Positions 1 to 11,497 are shown, numbered from the stretch's first letter. The stretch: 64,000 bases of DNA from Euryodendron excelsum (GCA_033060915.1 CM065386.1:9362501-9426500); one strand, 5' to 3'. Notes: a model not told the origin generated them from the letters alone. Numbers and translations are program-made.

Positions 1-2152
1 TTGTCATTGTCACTGTTATTTACGTAATATTTTTCTGGATCCGCCATCACCAGCAAAACCTTGCTGTCATGGATTACCTTCAACTTCACTTTTCTGCAAC
101 TTTTACTTCCGTGGAATTATTCTTTTTTCTGCAACTTAACCTTCCGTGGAATTCTTCTCCATCATCATGCACGGGACCTTATAAACCAAATTGAGTCATT
201 GTTTTGAATCATAACATCAAAGAAAAATAAATAAACAAATAAGAGGGTAGCTACGTCGCGGACAATCTAGTAAAAGAAATTTAAAAATATAAGATGGATT
301 CTTTCAGTAATCAAAGAAAAGAATATCAAATAGAAAATAAATACCAAAGTAATGTTTTAGACATTCGTACTGCTTTGAACCTCATAAGAAGCAAACCAAT
401 GCCATAAACTACCATCTGTAGATGTAGATATTAACACTCAAAAGAAGGATAAAACAAAATTAAAGCAAGATATATTTATAAGCAAGTATATATAAGTATC
501 AATATATATAATATACATTTATGGTGCATGAAGGTGTCAATCACTTTTTCTCATTTTTTGATAGAACATTGCAGCAAACAACTTGCCCATTTTCCTTGAG
601 TCTTATCATTGAGAAAAATTTGAGAGTGAGAAAAACAATAGATCTTTTCGTATAGATGTATACATAACACCAATGTGAGGCGTGTAGAGAATGGATCTTA
701 CATGGTTGCTGGAGAGCATTTTATCATACTTGCAAAAGTTTATTGAAAGATGAATTCAAGATAACCTTGTTGAGAGAGCATTGAAGAATACTTATGCGAA
801 AGAAAAACCATCCTCCCTTTCTTAATTGCCCGTATCAAGCCACAATTTTAGGGCTCAATGATATTGATTGTTGTGTATGGTTTTCAAACTTTGTAAGAAT
901 GTGGTAATTGGAGGGAAATTCGGCAGTGGGATTATATATAGAGAGAGAGAGAGAGAGTAGATTCGTAGAGATTTTAGGAATCAAAATCATATTAGGGAGA
1001 GATTCTACCATAATTTTTCTGATAATCAAGATCGTTCCTTTAGTTATTTTTCTATGTTCCTTTTCAAAATTTTATTCTTTTGATTAATTATGTTATTATT
1101 CTCTTATTTTTCTTTATTGGATTGGGAGAGAGGCACTTGATTGGCTTGTAGAGGTAGGTGTGTCACGTTGTATTATAGTTAATTAGGATTTTTGGAAAAA
1201 TAAGGACTGAATTTTAGAAACTTGAGAGCCTCCCACTACATTTGCATATAGTATAATATAGATATAGATGTGTGTGTGTGCAGATGAATGCATTCATCTG
1301 TGTAACGACTGTGTTGACGAGGCATCTCTATATACATAAAAAAAGGTATATAAAGTTTGTGCTGCCGGGCAGAAGTGATAGTAGGTGGATAAGATTAACC
1401 TTGGATGAGTACATGTCATTTTGTCATTTACATTATTCATACAGTTGCTGAAGGGATCCTTATGGCTTTTATGAACTCACAACTTGATTGGCCACATCTA
1501 TACTTCCGACCTTGATGGCTACATTTGATCTAATCCTGCAGTCAAGAAGTAGTAAGGAGTAAATCAACCTGAGAATATGTTGAAGGAGTACTGCATCCCT
1601 GATTACATAATTTTACCGGAGTCCGAAATCAATAGTTGATAAAGGTTACATATACCATCCTGCCCTGTGATGGTATTCGTCAATTCTAAAAGTGGCGGCC
1701 AGCCAGGAGGAGAATGTGAAAACTTATCACACTCTTCTTAGTAAAAGCCAGGCAACTGCGTTTTATGCGTTTTTTTCTTCCTAGGATTGCACTGATATAA
1801 ATGAATACATCTTTTAATATACAGATAGGATACACGGTTTTAATATGGATGCACTTGTTTCTGACCATGTTTACTTTGGGAGGACTGATTTTTCAGGTTT
1901 TTTATTTGGGGAAAAGGCTCATGACAAGGTGCTAACACCATCTTTATGTCAATCTCGAGAAGCAAAGCAAAGAGATAATTGTGAGTTGACTCTGTAGTTC
2001 AATGATGTTGCGAGGGGATTGTCCTTTCTTAGATGCCTAAATATATGTTCACCTCACTAGGTTGGTGAAGACGGTAGAGCCTGTTGGTTCCTTGGAGTAG
2101 TTTGCGATCTCAAACTACCTTTATCACCACCCATTGCTACAGTGTCGTTAGG
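1..2152. other. Non-coding AT-rich stretch
   Basis: I see no gene or complete mobile element here. There is a (GA)n microsatellite at about 941-957 and a short TG run near 1268-1280. A possible splice acceptor near 1893 opens a reading frame of about 30 codons that ends at a TAG at 2000, but it matches nothing I recognise. Short open frames on both strands have no domain signature. Confidence 0.5.
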
Positions 2153-2700
2153 AAATTGAGACAATCTTCCATTTGCATTTTGTGGGATAGGATCTGGTGT
2201 TTAATATTTTGTGCTGTCATCTGCATGGTAGCTTGGAATCCTATGAAAGTGGAAACATTGTGGTTTGTGACAGAAATGATATATAGATTTAAGTGCATGT
2301 AACACCTTTTCAGTTTGGGATCTTCATTTTTGCTGTGCTTCTATATAGTTTTGCTACTTTAGATGTGAAACTTATTTTGCATTGTAAGACGGGTAGAGAG
2401 CAATGGGATTCGTTACTTATTATATCAAATTGAGACAATCTTCCATTTGCATTTGGTGGGATAGGATTTGGTGTTTAATATTTTGTGCTGTCGTCTGCAT
2501 AGTAGCTTGGAATCCTATGAAAGTGAAAACATTGTGGTTTGTGACAGAAATGATATTTACATTTAAGTGCATGTAACGCCTTTTCAGTTTGGGATCTTCA
2601 TTTTCGTTGTGCTTCCATGTAGTTTTGCTACTTTAGTTGTGAAACTTATTTTGCATTGTAAGACGGGTACAGAACAATGGGGTTCGTTGCTTGTTATATC
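2153..2700. repeat. Tandem direct duplication, 274-bp period
   Basis: Two adjacent copies (2153-2426 and 2427-2700) begin with ATTGAGACAATCTTCC and end with a TTATATC stretch. They run collinearly with scattered substitutions only, so the duplication is local and fairly young compared with the retroelements nearby. No coding potential is shared by both copies. Confidence 0.85.
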
Positions 2701-2748
2701 GACTATAATTATGTATTGGTGGCCTCCATCTTGAGAAGTTAAGTTTTA

Positions 2749-3646
2749 GAACAAATTACATCCACATCTTTTGAAGTTTCAGACTAATATAACTCATCCT
2801 TAAAATTTTATAAATTACATCTCCCTCCCTTGAGGTTTGAGATGAGTTGCATTTTCTCTTACATGTTAAATATTTTAATAGAATACATGTGATGCCAGCA
2901 AAAAAAAAAAAAAAAAAAAAAAAGGTCCATTACCTAAATTGCTCCTAATGTGCATGAAATTATATAAATAGGGTTTTTTTTGTGCTTCTAAAATTAATTA
3001 GTGTGCGTTGATTTTTTAAATCTTTATTTTTTTGCTTCTAAATTCCACCACATGTGTGTTGATTTTTTTTTTATTTTATAGTATATAGGATCTAAAAACT
3101 TTGGTACAATTGATTTTTTAAAGTTAAATCATTGTCTTTTTAATATAAGTTAACTAACGTTGTTTTCGATATTACTTTTCGTAGGACATTTTTCCTCATA
3201 TTGACTAGAACTTTTTTTTATAAAAATTTCTAGAATCTATATAGGGCTTTAATTATAGCATATAAAGTTTTAAAAAAATATGAGACTTATAATTTATTTA
3301 TTGATTAAAATAGTGTTTTATACAGATGTGACACTTAATTTGCTCTTAGAATCTTGTACTAATAATGCATCTTTTTTTTTTCATTAGAAGAAGGCTCAAA
3401 GTCAATACACTAATTAATTTCATAAGAAAAAAAAACCTATTTATGTCATTTTATGCACATTAGGGACAATTTAAGTAATGAATCTGTTTTTTTTTTTTTT
3501 TTTGTTGCTAATATCACATATATTTTATTAAAAGATTTAATATTTGAGAAAAAATGCAACTCAAGGAAGGGGAATGTAATTTCTGAAACTTTAGAAAGTA
3601 AGCTGTATTAGTCTGAAACCTCAAGAAAAATAGATGTAATTTGCCC
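2749..3646. mobile_element. Mutator-like non-autonomous element with long terminal inverted repeats
   Basis: The first and last ~280 bp are inverted copies of each other. The left end reads GAACAAATTACATC and the reverse complement of the right end reads GGGCAAATTACATC; pairing continues through a poly-A (2900-2923) matched by a poly-T (3488-3503) and on to the shared block around CTAATGTGCAT. The element is flanked by an exact 10-bp direct repeat, TTAAGTTTTA, at 2739-2748 and 3647-3656. Long TIRs with a 9-11 bp target duplication are the hallmark of Mutator-like elements. The ~340-bp interior has no transposase, so any movement would need an autonomous partner in trans. Confidence 0.85.
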
Positions 3647-3738
3647 TTAAGTTTTATTCCGGATATTGGTCATTGCCAGACTTGTCGGTTACACTCAAAA
3701 GGAGGCATGCATAAAATACTTTCTATATTGACTCACAG

Positions 3739-3824
3739 GGAAAGGCGAATCCTGACACAGACCATCAATCCGTGGAGGCATTCTTGGATGAAGAAAGGAA
3801 TTCAAAAGAGATGAAAATTGACAG
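3739..3824 (+). other. Exon-like island, unidentified protein
   Basis: An open segment of 28 codons plus two bases is preceded by ACTCACAG and followed by GTAAAG, so it has both a splice acceptor and a donor. It encodes a polar, acidic peptide that includes DTDHQSVEAFLDEE. I do not recognise the protein. It could be a real internal exon, a relic, or chance. The phase (two bases left over) is compatible with the next island at 4733. Confidence 0.3.
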
Positions 3825-4732
3825 GTAAAGAGCTAGACAACAGCTTTTCTGATCTGCTTTTTCTTTTTCATTTTTAGCCTTTTGTCCCCAACAATGTTTG
3901 AGCAGTAAATATATATGGAACTTATAGCTGCATAATTGATATTCTTGCTCTTGTTACTATACATATATGATTGATATTATTACAGCTTGTACTTCTAAGC
4001 ATCTTAACTAGATATTGTTATCCACGGTGCTGTTAAATGGAGCCTTCTGGGTTCTTTGGCATATATATGTAGTTGCTTTAAATCCTAAAAAAACTCAATC
4101 ATAAGGTAGATCGTATGATATTTATGTCTACACAAAGGTTACTACGTGGATCTAATGCACATAGATTTGCATAATGCTGTAAAACAACATCCTGATGTAA
4201 ATCAAGTTGGATGAAGTTGTAACATGCTTAATTTTGAGGAATATGAAATGTAATGTCTCTTTCATATATTCGGTTCCCAATAAACTCAAGATGAATATGT
4301 TCCACTGTTTTGTCTCCTTTCTTTTTAAAACTTTTTTCACATGACTTTCTGTAATTTGAAGAAGTCACTTTTTGTATACATAGCTGCATTATATATGGAT
4401 TTTGGCAAGTTTTGCACTTCTCCGATTCTCTGACAGTTGTGTTTAGAAAGTTTCTTGACACAATCTTAGAATTTATTAACACACCAAGCGATTTGGGTCA
4501 GCATCCAATCTTTATTCTGGTGTTTGCTTTGTCAGGCATATTACACAAGTAATCCCATATCATGACAAATTCTTTCACTACCTTAGTCCAGCTATATTGG
4601 CTTTTTGCTGCTGTTAGGACTTAAGGAGTGTTGGCAAAATGCCATGGACAAATAGTTGTAATTCCCATTATAAGTTGTATTTGAATCGAGGTTGTATAAG
4701 TTCAGATTGCTTCAATTCTTTTTGTCCATCAG

Positions 4733-4825
4733 AGTGCTTTACGGGAAGGTATTAATCCGCGACAGTTCTTGCAGCACTGGCGTGCAACTCTATTATGTTC
4801 GAAGACTTTTAATTATTAGTGATTT
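4733..4825 (+). other. Second exon-like island, unidentified
   Basis: After the acceptor-like CCATCAG the sequence is open in two frames. The frame continuing from the island at 3739 includes KVLIRDSSCSTGVQLYYV; another includes INPRQFLQHWRATLL. I cannot say which, if either, is used, and no clear donor follows. It is kept as a low-confidence partner of the previous island. Confidence 0.2.
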
Positions 4826-5411
4826 AAAATGCCATTTTTCCTTTCTTTAAATTTGTGATCAGCTGTGTTTAGTGATCTTCGGGCTATTGAGTAACAATGC
4901 AAACTGGGCATATTGGGCCTATGAATAGGTCCCATTCCAAATGAGCTGGGTTTGGTCCTCTGAAGTTTGGAGGGCATGTAATTGATCCAATGGACTATAG
5001 GGCTCACAAATAGAATTCATCTAGCTGGGAATTAAGCACTCATGTGGAGTGTCTTTTTCTCTCTTTTCGTTTGGTTGTGATCTTAAGGCTAATAGCACAC
5101 ACAAGCCACATGGGGTTTTTCATGTAATGTTGAGTTTAATTATGGCTAATCTTCCCACAGGTAAAAAACAGCTATAAAGAAAGTACCCTTAAAACATGAG
5201 TGCTTCATATCTATTGGATTTTTCTTTTCCAGAAAATCGTGCTTATCGGACTTCAACTTGAGTCCTATTCTTTATAGAGGGAGCGAGAGAGGTTCTAGAA
5301 TTTCATTAAGTCATCAGTATGAGCTTAATACAGCCTGTTGATCATGGCATTTGTGAAACAGATGATGGTTTTTATAAATGGCTTCTGCTCATACTCTCTG
5401 GCGTCTCTAAT

Positions 5412-5597
5412 AGCCTGTTTGGAACTTGGGGAGGGGAAGGGAAGGGAAGAAAAAATTACTGTTTGTTTGGTTTCAAAAAAAAAAAGGAGGAAAAGAAAAG
5501 AGAGAAAGAGATAGATTGATTTAAAATTTTCTCCTATTTTCCCTTTCATTTTCCTTCATTTTCTCTTTCCTTTCCCTCCCTCAAGTCCAAACAGGCT
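5412..5597. mobile_element. Short MITE-like element with AGCCTGTTTGGA ends
   Basis: The sequence starts AGCCTGTTTGGA and ends TCCAAACAGGCT, a 12-bp perfect inverted repeat. The flanking purine-rich GGGAAGGGAAGGG stretch is mirrored by a pyrimidine-rich TTTCCTTTCCCTCCC stretch, so the whole 186 bp folds back. No unambiguous target duplication is visible, so the superfamily is uncertain. Confidence 0.7.
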
Positions 5598-6501
5598 GTA
5601 GGATTTTTTTGTTGACATGCCATGCAAAGATTTGAAGACTAATTCTCTAATTATAAATAATTTGAACACTAATTCTAAAATCTATCTATATTATTATAAA
5701 TAGTAAAACGTTGTCAAGTCTTTGAGACTAAAACTATCAACATATTTTTCTCAATTTTTTAGATTTTTAAATTGGAGTTATAACAAGTCACATTCCATGT
5801 ACTAATTTGATGGGTCAATTTTTATAACATATTTTTCTTATTGGTCAAATTTTTTACCACATTATCAGCTCAAGTTTTAAACTAACACAAAATTTTAAAT
5901 ATCTTATCACCATAATGTCAAATCAATTGAAGTGTAAATATCTTATCACTTACAACATCAAAAGTTGTTTGTCAGTTGGGATTACATCATGGTATTTACG
6001 TATACTATGAGGTGTCGATCCCAATATTATTGGATCTTTTTCACGATAGAAGTAGATTTGAATTCTTATGAGATACGGATGGCAAACTCCTTTATTACAA
6101 TTAGTTAAAATAAACGAAACAACAAATTCTTTTAATCAAATGTTAAACTCTTAGGAGGTGCCAAAATATTGTTAGATTTTTAGATTTAAACTCTTATAAG
6201 ATAAGAATAGCAACCCCTCTATAATAACAACTTAAATTCAGTAAAACAATTGGCGTTAGAATTCAAAACTTTAATATTGAACTTTTGTTTTATCTTTATC
6301 ATTTTTAAACTTGAGTTTATCATGCGTGATCAGGTCTCAGAGACTGTTATGGCGTACTTACGAAGAATTAATACTGTATGTAATGAGAATCAAGGACTAT
6401 AGATGTAAAGCTGAATCGAAACTTACGAAGAATTAAATACCGTATGTTTTTGGCATGTTTAACTCAAATAGCTTCATAGAATATGCAGTGGGCATATACA
6501 T
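5598..6501. other. Non-coding stretch before the copia element
   Basis: AT-rich sequence without coding signal. A ~24-bp direct repeat, CTTACGAAGAATTAA plus flank, occurs near 6356 and 6422 (66-bp spacing). No target duplication for the copia element can be recognised here. Confidence 0.45.
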
Positions 6502-6964
6502 TATTGCGTGTAGAGATACTTCACCGACACCTTCCAGAAGCTCGCATGTGAAGACTTTTCACAACCCACCTTATTTGAAGATCTGCACCATTCTTAAAGT
6601 CGTTGGGAAGAAAATTGCAACCCGCCACATTTGATTCATGACTCTCTCTCCCTTTTCTGTCTATAAAAGGAAGGAAGCCATTGGACACGAGACATAGAAT
6701 TAGCAGAAGCAGGTGTGAGAAATCAAGAGAAAATAGTAAGGGTTCATATAAGAGAGTTTGTTAAACTATTGTAACTCCTCTTTTGTAATCCCTTATTTAT
6801 TCATAGTGAATACCGTAGTAACTCAGTGTGGATGCAGCCATAAATTATTTGAGTGAACCACAATAAATTTATGTGTCTCTCTATACGTGTGTGCTATATT
6901 TATTTTCTTTCTTTATTCTTTGTAAAAGTTTAATTGCTTAGATCTTGGGCAAACCTCTCCAACA
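6502..6964 (+). repeat. 5' LTR of the copia element
   Basis: The start is set by alignment with the 3' LTR (TTGCGTGTAGAGA here, TTGCTTGTAGAGA at 11500). The expected TG is mutated to TA. It ends in CAACA just before the primer-binding site. A TATA-like CTATAAAAGG lies at about 6661. Collinear blocks such as GCACCATTCTTAAAGTC and CACATTTGATTCATGACT are shared with the 3' LTR, with clear divergence elsewhere. Confidence 0.85.
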
Positions 6965-6966
6965 AT

Positions 6967-6979
6967 TGGTATCAGAGCC
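6967..6979 (+). promoter_or_regulatory. Primer-binding site, tRNA-iMet type
   Basis: TGGTATCAGAGCC follows the 5' LTR by two bases and matches the complement of the initiator methionine tRNA 3' end used by most plant copia elements. Confidence 0.9.
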
Positions 6980-7040
6980 TAATTTTTGTAAACTTGGTGG
7001 AGCCCGTGAAAGCAGACGTTTTTGTGCAAAAACATCAACA

Positions 7041-7790
7041 ATGGCAAAAGATGAAAAAGTCAAAATTGAAAAATTCAATGGTTCAAACTTTGGATGGTGG
7101 AAGATGCAGATAGAAGATTATCTCTACCAAAAGGATCTTTATACACCTCTTGGAGGAATGCCAAAAAAGCTGATAGAGATAAATAAGGAAGAGTAAGATC
7201 TACTTGACTGTAAGGCCTTGGGTCCCTTGGCATGTCAGTTGCCTTCAATATTAGGAACTAGAAAACAACCGAAGGTGTGATGGCTGCTCTATCACGAATG
7301 TATGAGAAGCCCTCTGCTACAAATAAAGTCTATCTTATAAAGAAGTTGTTCAATAGGGGGAGTTGCAATTGAGCATATCAACAATTTCAATGCACTGATA
7401 AGTTAGTTGGAATCTATTGAAATTGTATTTGATAATGAAATCAGGGCATTGGCACTGTTATCAAGTCTTCCAAAGAGTTAGAATCCTTTGGTTATGACAG
7501 TGAGCAATTCTACGGGTTTGGCAAAATTGGCGACAAATCTTATTGTGAGTTTGGGTCTTAGTGAAGAAACTCGCAGAAAAGATGGTGAAAAAACTTCAGA
7601 TTCGACATTAGCTACTGAAGACAGAGACAGAAATCCAAATAGAGGAGGTAGTCATAGACGGAACACAAGCCAATCGAGAAATGAGTGATCACAAATTCAC
7701 AAAAAGTTCAAAGGCAAATGTTGGAACTACAAAAACTGATCACACAAAACAAGAATGTAAAGCACCGAAGAAACAAAACAATCAATAAGG
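7041..7790 (+). pseudogene. Copia gag (broken)
   Basis: The reading frame starts at the ATG at 7041, after the primer-binding site, with a copia gag N terminus containing IEKFNGSNFGWWKMQIEDYL. It meets a stop at about 7194 and further stops and frame changes after that. A CCHC zinc knuckle, which packages RNA in functional gag, is recognisable at about 7713-7756 as C-W-N-Y...H...C. Its second cysteine is tyrosine, a stop falls inside it, and the last cysteine needs a frame change. Gag is therefore non-functional. Confidence 0.85.
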
Positions 7791-7859
7791 TGACAAAAAT
7801 TTTGATAATGTTTTAGGAGTAGAAAATTTTGAGGCATTATTGTTAGCTTTAGATGCTTG

Positions 7860-9250
7860 CAGTGAATTGTGGGTGATTGATTCGGGTGCGTTGTTCCATG
7901 CGACTTTGCATAAGGAGCTACTTCATAATTATGTATTAGGAAATTTCGACCAGTTGTATCTTGGAAATAATGAAGCCTATAACATAGTTGGCAAGGGTGA
8001 GGTTTAGATAAATCAACCTAATGGAACAGTCTTGACAATCAAAGATGCCAGACATGTGCCGTGTTTGATGAAGAATCTAATTTCAGTTGGCCAATTCAAA
8101 GATTTTGGTATTGTGACCACATTCAGTGGTGACTCGTGGAAGATGACCAATGGAGCTACGGTGGTAGCTCGTGGAAAAAAGGAAGGTACTCTCTATGTTA
8201 TGTCGGGTACTCATAGTTCAATTACAATTACATCATCAGAAGTTAAGGTGAGTACGTGGCATCATAGACTTGGGCACATAAGTGAGAAAGGGATGAAAGT
8301 TCTATTGTCAAAGGGGAAACCACTGGGTTTGAAGTCACTAGATGTAGATTTATGTGAAGATTGCATCTTGGAAAAATAGAAAAGGGTTAGTTTCACCAAA
8401 GTTCAAAGAACATGCAAGTCAGAACGATTGGAGCTGGTGCATACAGATGTATGGCGACCATCTCAGGTATCGTCTCTTGGCAGCTTTCACTATTTTGTTA
8501 CATTTATTGATGAGGCTACTCAAAAATTATGAGTTTACTTTATGAAGAATAAATTTGATTTATTTAATGCCTTCAAAAAGTGAAAGCCTTGGTTGAGAAT
8601 AAGATAGGTTCAAAGTTGAAGTGTCTCAAGTTCGACAATGGAGGAGAGTATATAGATGGCCGTGTGGAAAAGTACTTTACAAAAAATGGAATTAGACATG
8701 TGACGACAATTTCAGGAAAACCATGACAGAATGGTGTTGCAGAATGCATAAATAGAACAATCCCAGAATGTGCTAAGAGCATGAGGATAAATGCTAGATT
8801 GCCAAAACAATTTTGGATAGATGCAGTAAGCACAGCTGCTTACCTGATCAACAGAGGTCCTTTGGTTCCCTTGAATTACGGAATCCTAGAGGAGGCTTGG
8901 ACTAGAAAAGAGGTAAATTTGTCGCATTTGAAAATATTTGGTTGTACCTCTTATATTCATATTGAGCCTGAGTATAAAAATAAACTTGATCCTAAATCTC
9001 GTAAATGCATCTTTATTGGTTATGACTCTGATAATTATGGATATTGATTTTGGGATTATGAAAATCGAAAAATAATTAGAAGCATGGATGTAATGTTTAA
9101 TGAGTCTGTCATGTATAAGGACATGCTTGATGATAAGACTGAGAAATCTAAGATAGAGCTTGAGGAAATCTCTCGTAAAGATGTGTTGAAACCTCAAGAC
9201 ACAAATGTCAAACAACACTACCTACAAAGATGCAAATCCCTTGTCTTATG
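7860..9250 (+). pseudogene. Copia protease, GAG-pre-integrase and integrase (broken)
   Basis: The aspartic protease motif VIDSGA sits near 7875. An uninterrupted piece at 8032-8379 carries the pre-integrase signature WHHRLGH followed by CEDC, the HHCC zinc site. The catalytic core follows with VHTDVW, FDNGGEY and QNGVAE-type motifs in shifting frames (about 8430-8770). A longer open piece at 8781-9047 has the conserved copia tail containing HLKIFGCTSYIHI and CIFIGYDSDNYGY. Stops interrupt the core (about 8529, 8725 and 9046), several explained by TGG-to-TGA or CGA-to-TGA. The enzyme would have inserted element cDNA into the chromosome, and this copy cannot. Confidence 0.88.
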
Positions 9251-9269
9251 AGGAGGTCTTAGAGAACTG

Positions 9270-9758
9270 TTAAGCCTGTAGTTCATTATTCACCTTCCTT
9301 GCATTATTTATTATTGATTGACAATGGTGAACCTAAGTGCTTTAAGAAAGCTTTACAGATTGAGACAAAGAAAAAGTGAGAGCTACCAATAGACGATGAG
9401 ATGGAATCTTTCTCGATGAATTAGACATGGGAGTTGGTCTAATTGCTAGAAGGAAAATCTGCATTGCACAATAAATGGGTTTATCATTTAAAAGGATAAC
9501 TCGATGGCACCAAGTGATACAAGGCCAGGTTGGTTGTGAAAGGTTTCTAACAAAAGGTAAATATTGATTACATCAAGATATTCTCTGCTTATGTTAAGAT
9601 TTCTACTATTAGAATTGTGCTTAGCATTATGGAACTTGAAGATTTGCATTTGGAGTAGTCAGATGTTAAAATTGCATTCCTTCATGGTCATTTGGAGCAG
9701 GATATTTATATGCATCAACCCCAGGGCTATATTATGATAGGGAAGGAGAATATGGGGT
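9270..9758 (+). pseudogene. Copia reverse transcriptase, N-terminal part
   Basis: The sequence shows the copia RT start (WELV motif, then KARLVVKGF-like and SDVKIAFLHGHLEQDIYM) with many in-frame stops. Reading stops abruptly at the codons for G-K-E-N-M, where the solo LTR has inserted. The matching continuation is found immediately after the insertion at 10311. Confidence 0.88.
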
Positions 9759-10305
9759 TGATGCAGCGGAACTTTAAGACACAAGGGATTCAACTCTACT
9801 CCGTTGATTCACCACGAATACTGGAATAAAGTTCTTCTTTCAACTTGTAGGATCACCATGAACCATAGATTCAAAAGCGTCAAGCGTTCGTTGATTTGCA
9901 AGAATACCGAACGATTGGAAAAGTGTAATTTCAAGCACAAAATTTTATTAAACTTCAAAAGCTGCTCAAAATAGGTCAAACAATAGTATATATAGCGGCA
10001 CGCAACCCTAGGGCCCCGGGACAAACCGGGTTAAATAAGAAAACTGACAAAAAGCCCAAAACAAATAAGCCCAAAACATAAAATGGGTTAAAAAACATAC
10101 TTAGAGGCGTTTTTTTGCATTTTCCTAGGCCAAAAATTATTTTTCCCTTCCTCCAGCTCGCCGTAAGCTTTTCAAAAACATATTATAATAGGAAAATGGA
10201 GTTACGAGTCAAAAGTTATGGCCGATTGAAGTTTACCGACCATCGGCCTGAGTATATCGCCGCCGCCGCGTCTCCAAGTAATCTTCGGCTATGCGATCTG
10301 CATCA
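9759..10305 (-). mobile_element. Solo LTR inserted in the copia RT
   Basis: The 547-bp unit begins TGATGCAG and ends CTGCATCA, a perfect terminal inverted repeat with TG...CA ends. Flanking 5-bp repeats are GGGGT (9754-9758) and GGTGT (10306-10310). One copy of GGTGT restores the interrupted copia reading frame (N-M-V-C-R-L), so the left copy has mutated once. On the minus strand a TATA-like TATATATACT (about 9990) precedes an AATAAA (about 9950), which suggests minus orientation. No internal retroelement sequence remains, as expected after LTR-LTR recombination. Confidence 0.88.
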
Positions 10306-10310
10306 GGTGT

Positions 10311-10840
10311 GTAGACTCCAAAAAAGTCTGTAAGGGCTTAAGCAGGCTCCCAGGCAGTGGTACAAAAAATTTGATAATTTCATGACAAGTGCAGGCTTCC
10401 ATGGGTGCCATGGTGATCATTGCTATTATTTCAAAAGGCTTGACACTTCGTATCTAATACTTCTATTATATGTAGATGATATACTTATTGCAGGTTGAAG
10501 CATGGATGAAATTACAAAGCTCAAGGAACAACTGTCTAAAGAATTCGCAATGATGGATTTGGGTGCAGCAAAACAAATTCTTGGGATGCGAATTAGCAGA
10601 GACAGGATGAATAAGAAGTTGAAACTATCACAAGCTGAGTATGTTGGTAAAGTCCTTAAAAGATTCAACATGGAGAATGCTAAATCTGTTAGCACTCCAT
10701 TGGCAAGCCATTTCAGATTGATGAAGGAACAATGTGCAACCCCACACGAGGAGCGTGAGTACATGGCTAAGGTTCCATATGCCTCAGCCGTTGGCAATTT
10801 GATGTATGTTATGGTCTGTATAAGGCCAGACATTACTTAA
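10311..10840 (+). pseudogene. Copia reverse transcriptase, C-terminal part
   Basis: It resumes with CRLQKSL, GLKQAPRQWYKKF and the catalytic LLYVDDILIAG (YVDD intact, about 10470), then a long open piece at 10502-10840 containing MDLGAAKQILGM, YASAVGNLMY and IRPDI, all standard copia RT C-terminal motifs. A stop replaces a codon in QKSL-GLKQ and another follows LIAG. A frameshift separates this part from the RNase H that follows. Confidence 0.92.
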
Positions 10841-10842
10841 CA

Positions 10843-11430
10843 ATGCGAGTTGTTAGAAAATTCATGAACAATCTGGGTAAAGAGAATTGCGAAGCTATCA
10901 TATGGGTCTTAAGATATTTGAAGGGTACTCGAGATATGGCTCTGTGGTATGGTGGTTCAGAGATAAGCTTGCATGGGTACGTTGACTCTGATTTTGCAAG
11001 TGGCATTAACAGTCGAAAAAGCACGACTGGGTATGTATTTACCCTTGGTAGTGTTGCAATCAGTTGGGTTTATCAGTTATAGAAGATTGTGACCATTTCA
11101 ACTATAGAAGTGAAATATGTTGCAATGACAGAAGCTTGCAAGGAAATGGTATGGTTTCAGAGTTTCTTGAGTGAGTTAGGCAAGAATCTTAATGATTGCA
11201 AATTGTACAGTGACAGTCAAAATGCAATACATATTGCAAAGAATTCAGCGTTTCACTCACGAACAAAGCACATTGACATTAAGTACCATTTTGTTCGTTC
11301 ACTCTTGAAAGATGGCAAAATTAGTTTGGAGAAGATCTACATTAGTGAAAATCCTGTAGATATGTTGACCAAAGCAATTACTACTGAAAAGCTGAAGTTG
11401 TGTTCAACTTTAGTTGGTCTTGACACTTGA
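10843..11430 (+). pseudogene. Copia RNase H
   Basis: Two open pieces (10843-11082 and 11089-11430) are separated by one stop. They contain LRYLKGT, YVDSDFASG, RKSTTGYVF, LYSDSQNAIHIAKN and TKHIDIKYHFVR, followed by the VDMLTKAI tail. The acidic catalytic positions (the D of VDSDFA, the E of the EVKY block, the D of SDSQ, the late D of VDML) are present. This is the least decayed part of the element. It would have removed RNA from the RNA/DNA hybrid during reverse transcription. Confidence 0.92.
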
Positions 11431-11487
11431 GGATGAAGGTATTAAGTCATTGCGGTATTATGCAGTGTTACACAGTGTTTGTCTCCA

Positions 11488-11497
11488 AGTAAGAGAT
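11488..11497 (+). promoter_or_regulatory. Polypurine tract of the copia element
   Basis: GTAAGAGAT lies immediately before the 3' LTR start TGTTGCTTG, the position where the plus-strand primer (commonly GGGAGAT in this group) sits. The tract has lost some purines. Confidence 0.6.

Larger units (their letters stand above)
3657..5411. other. Intergenic or intronic stretch with exon-like islands
   Basis: Apart from the two exon-like islands listed separately, I see nothing coding. The region shows T-rich tracts and many AG/GT pairs, which would fit introns of a decayed or unrecognised gene. Confidence 0.4.
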
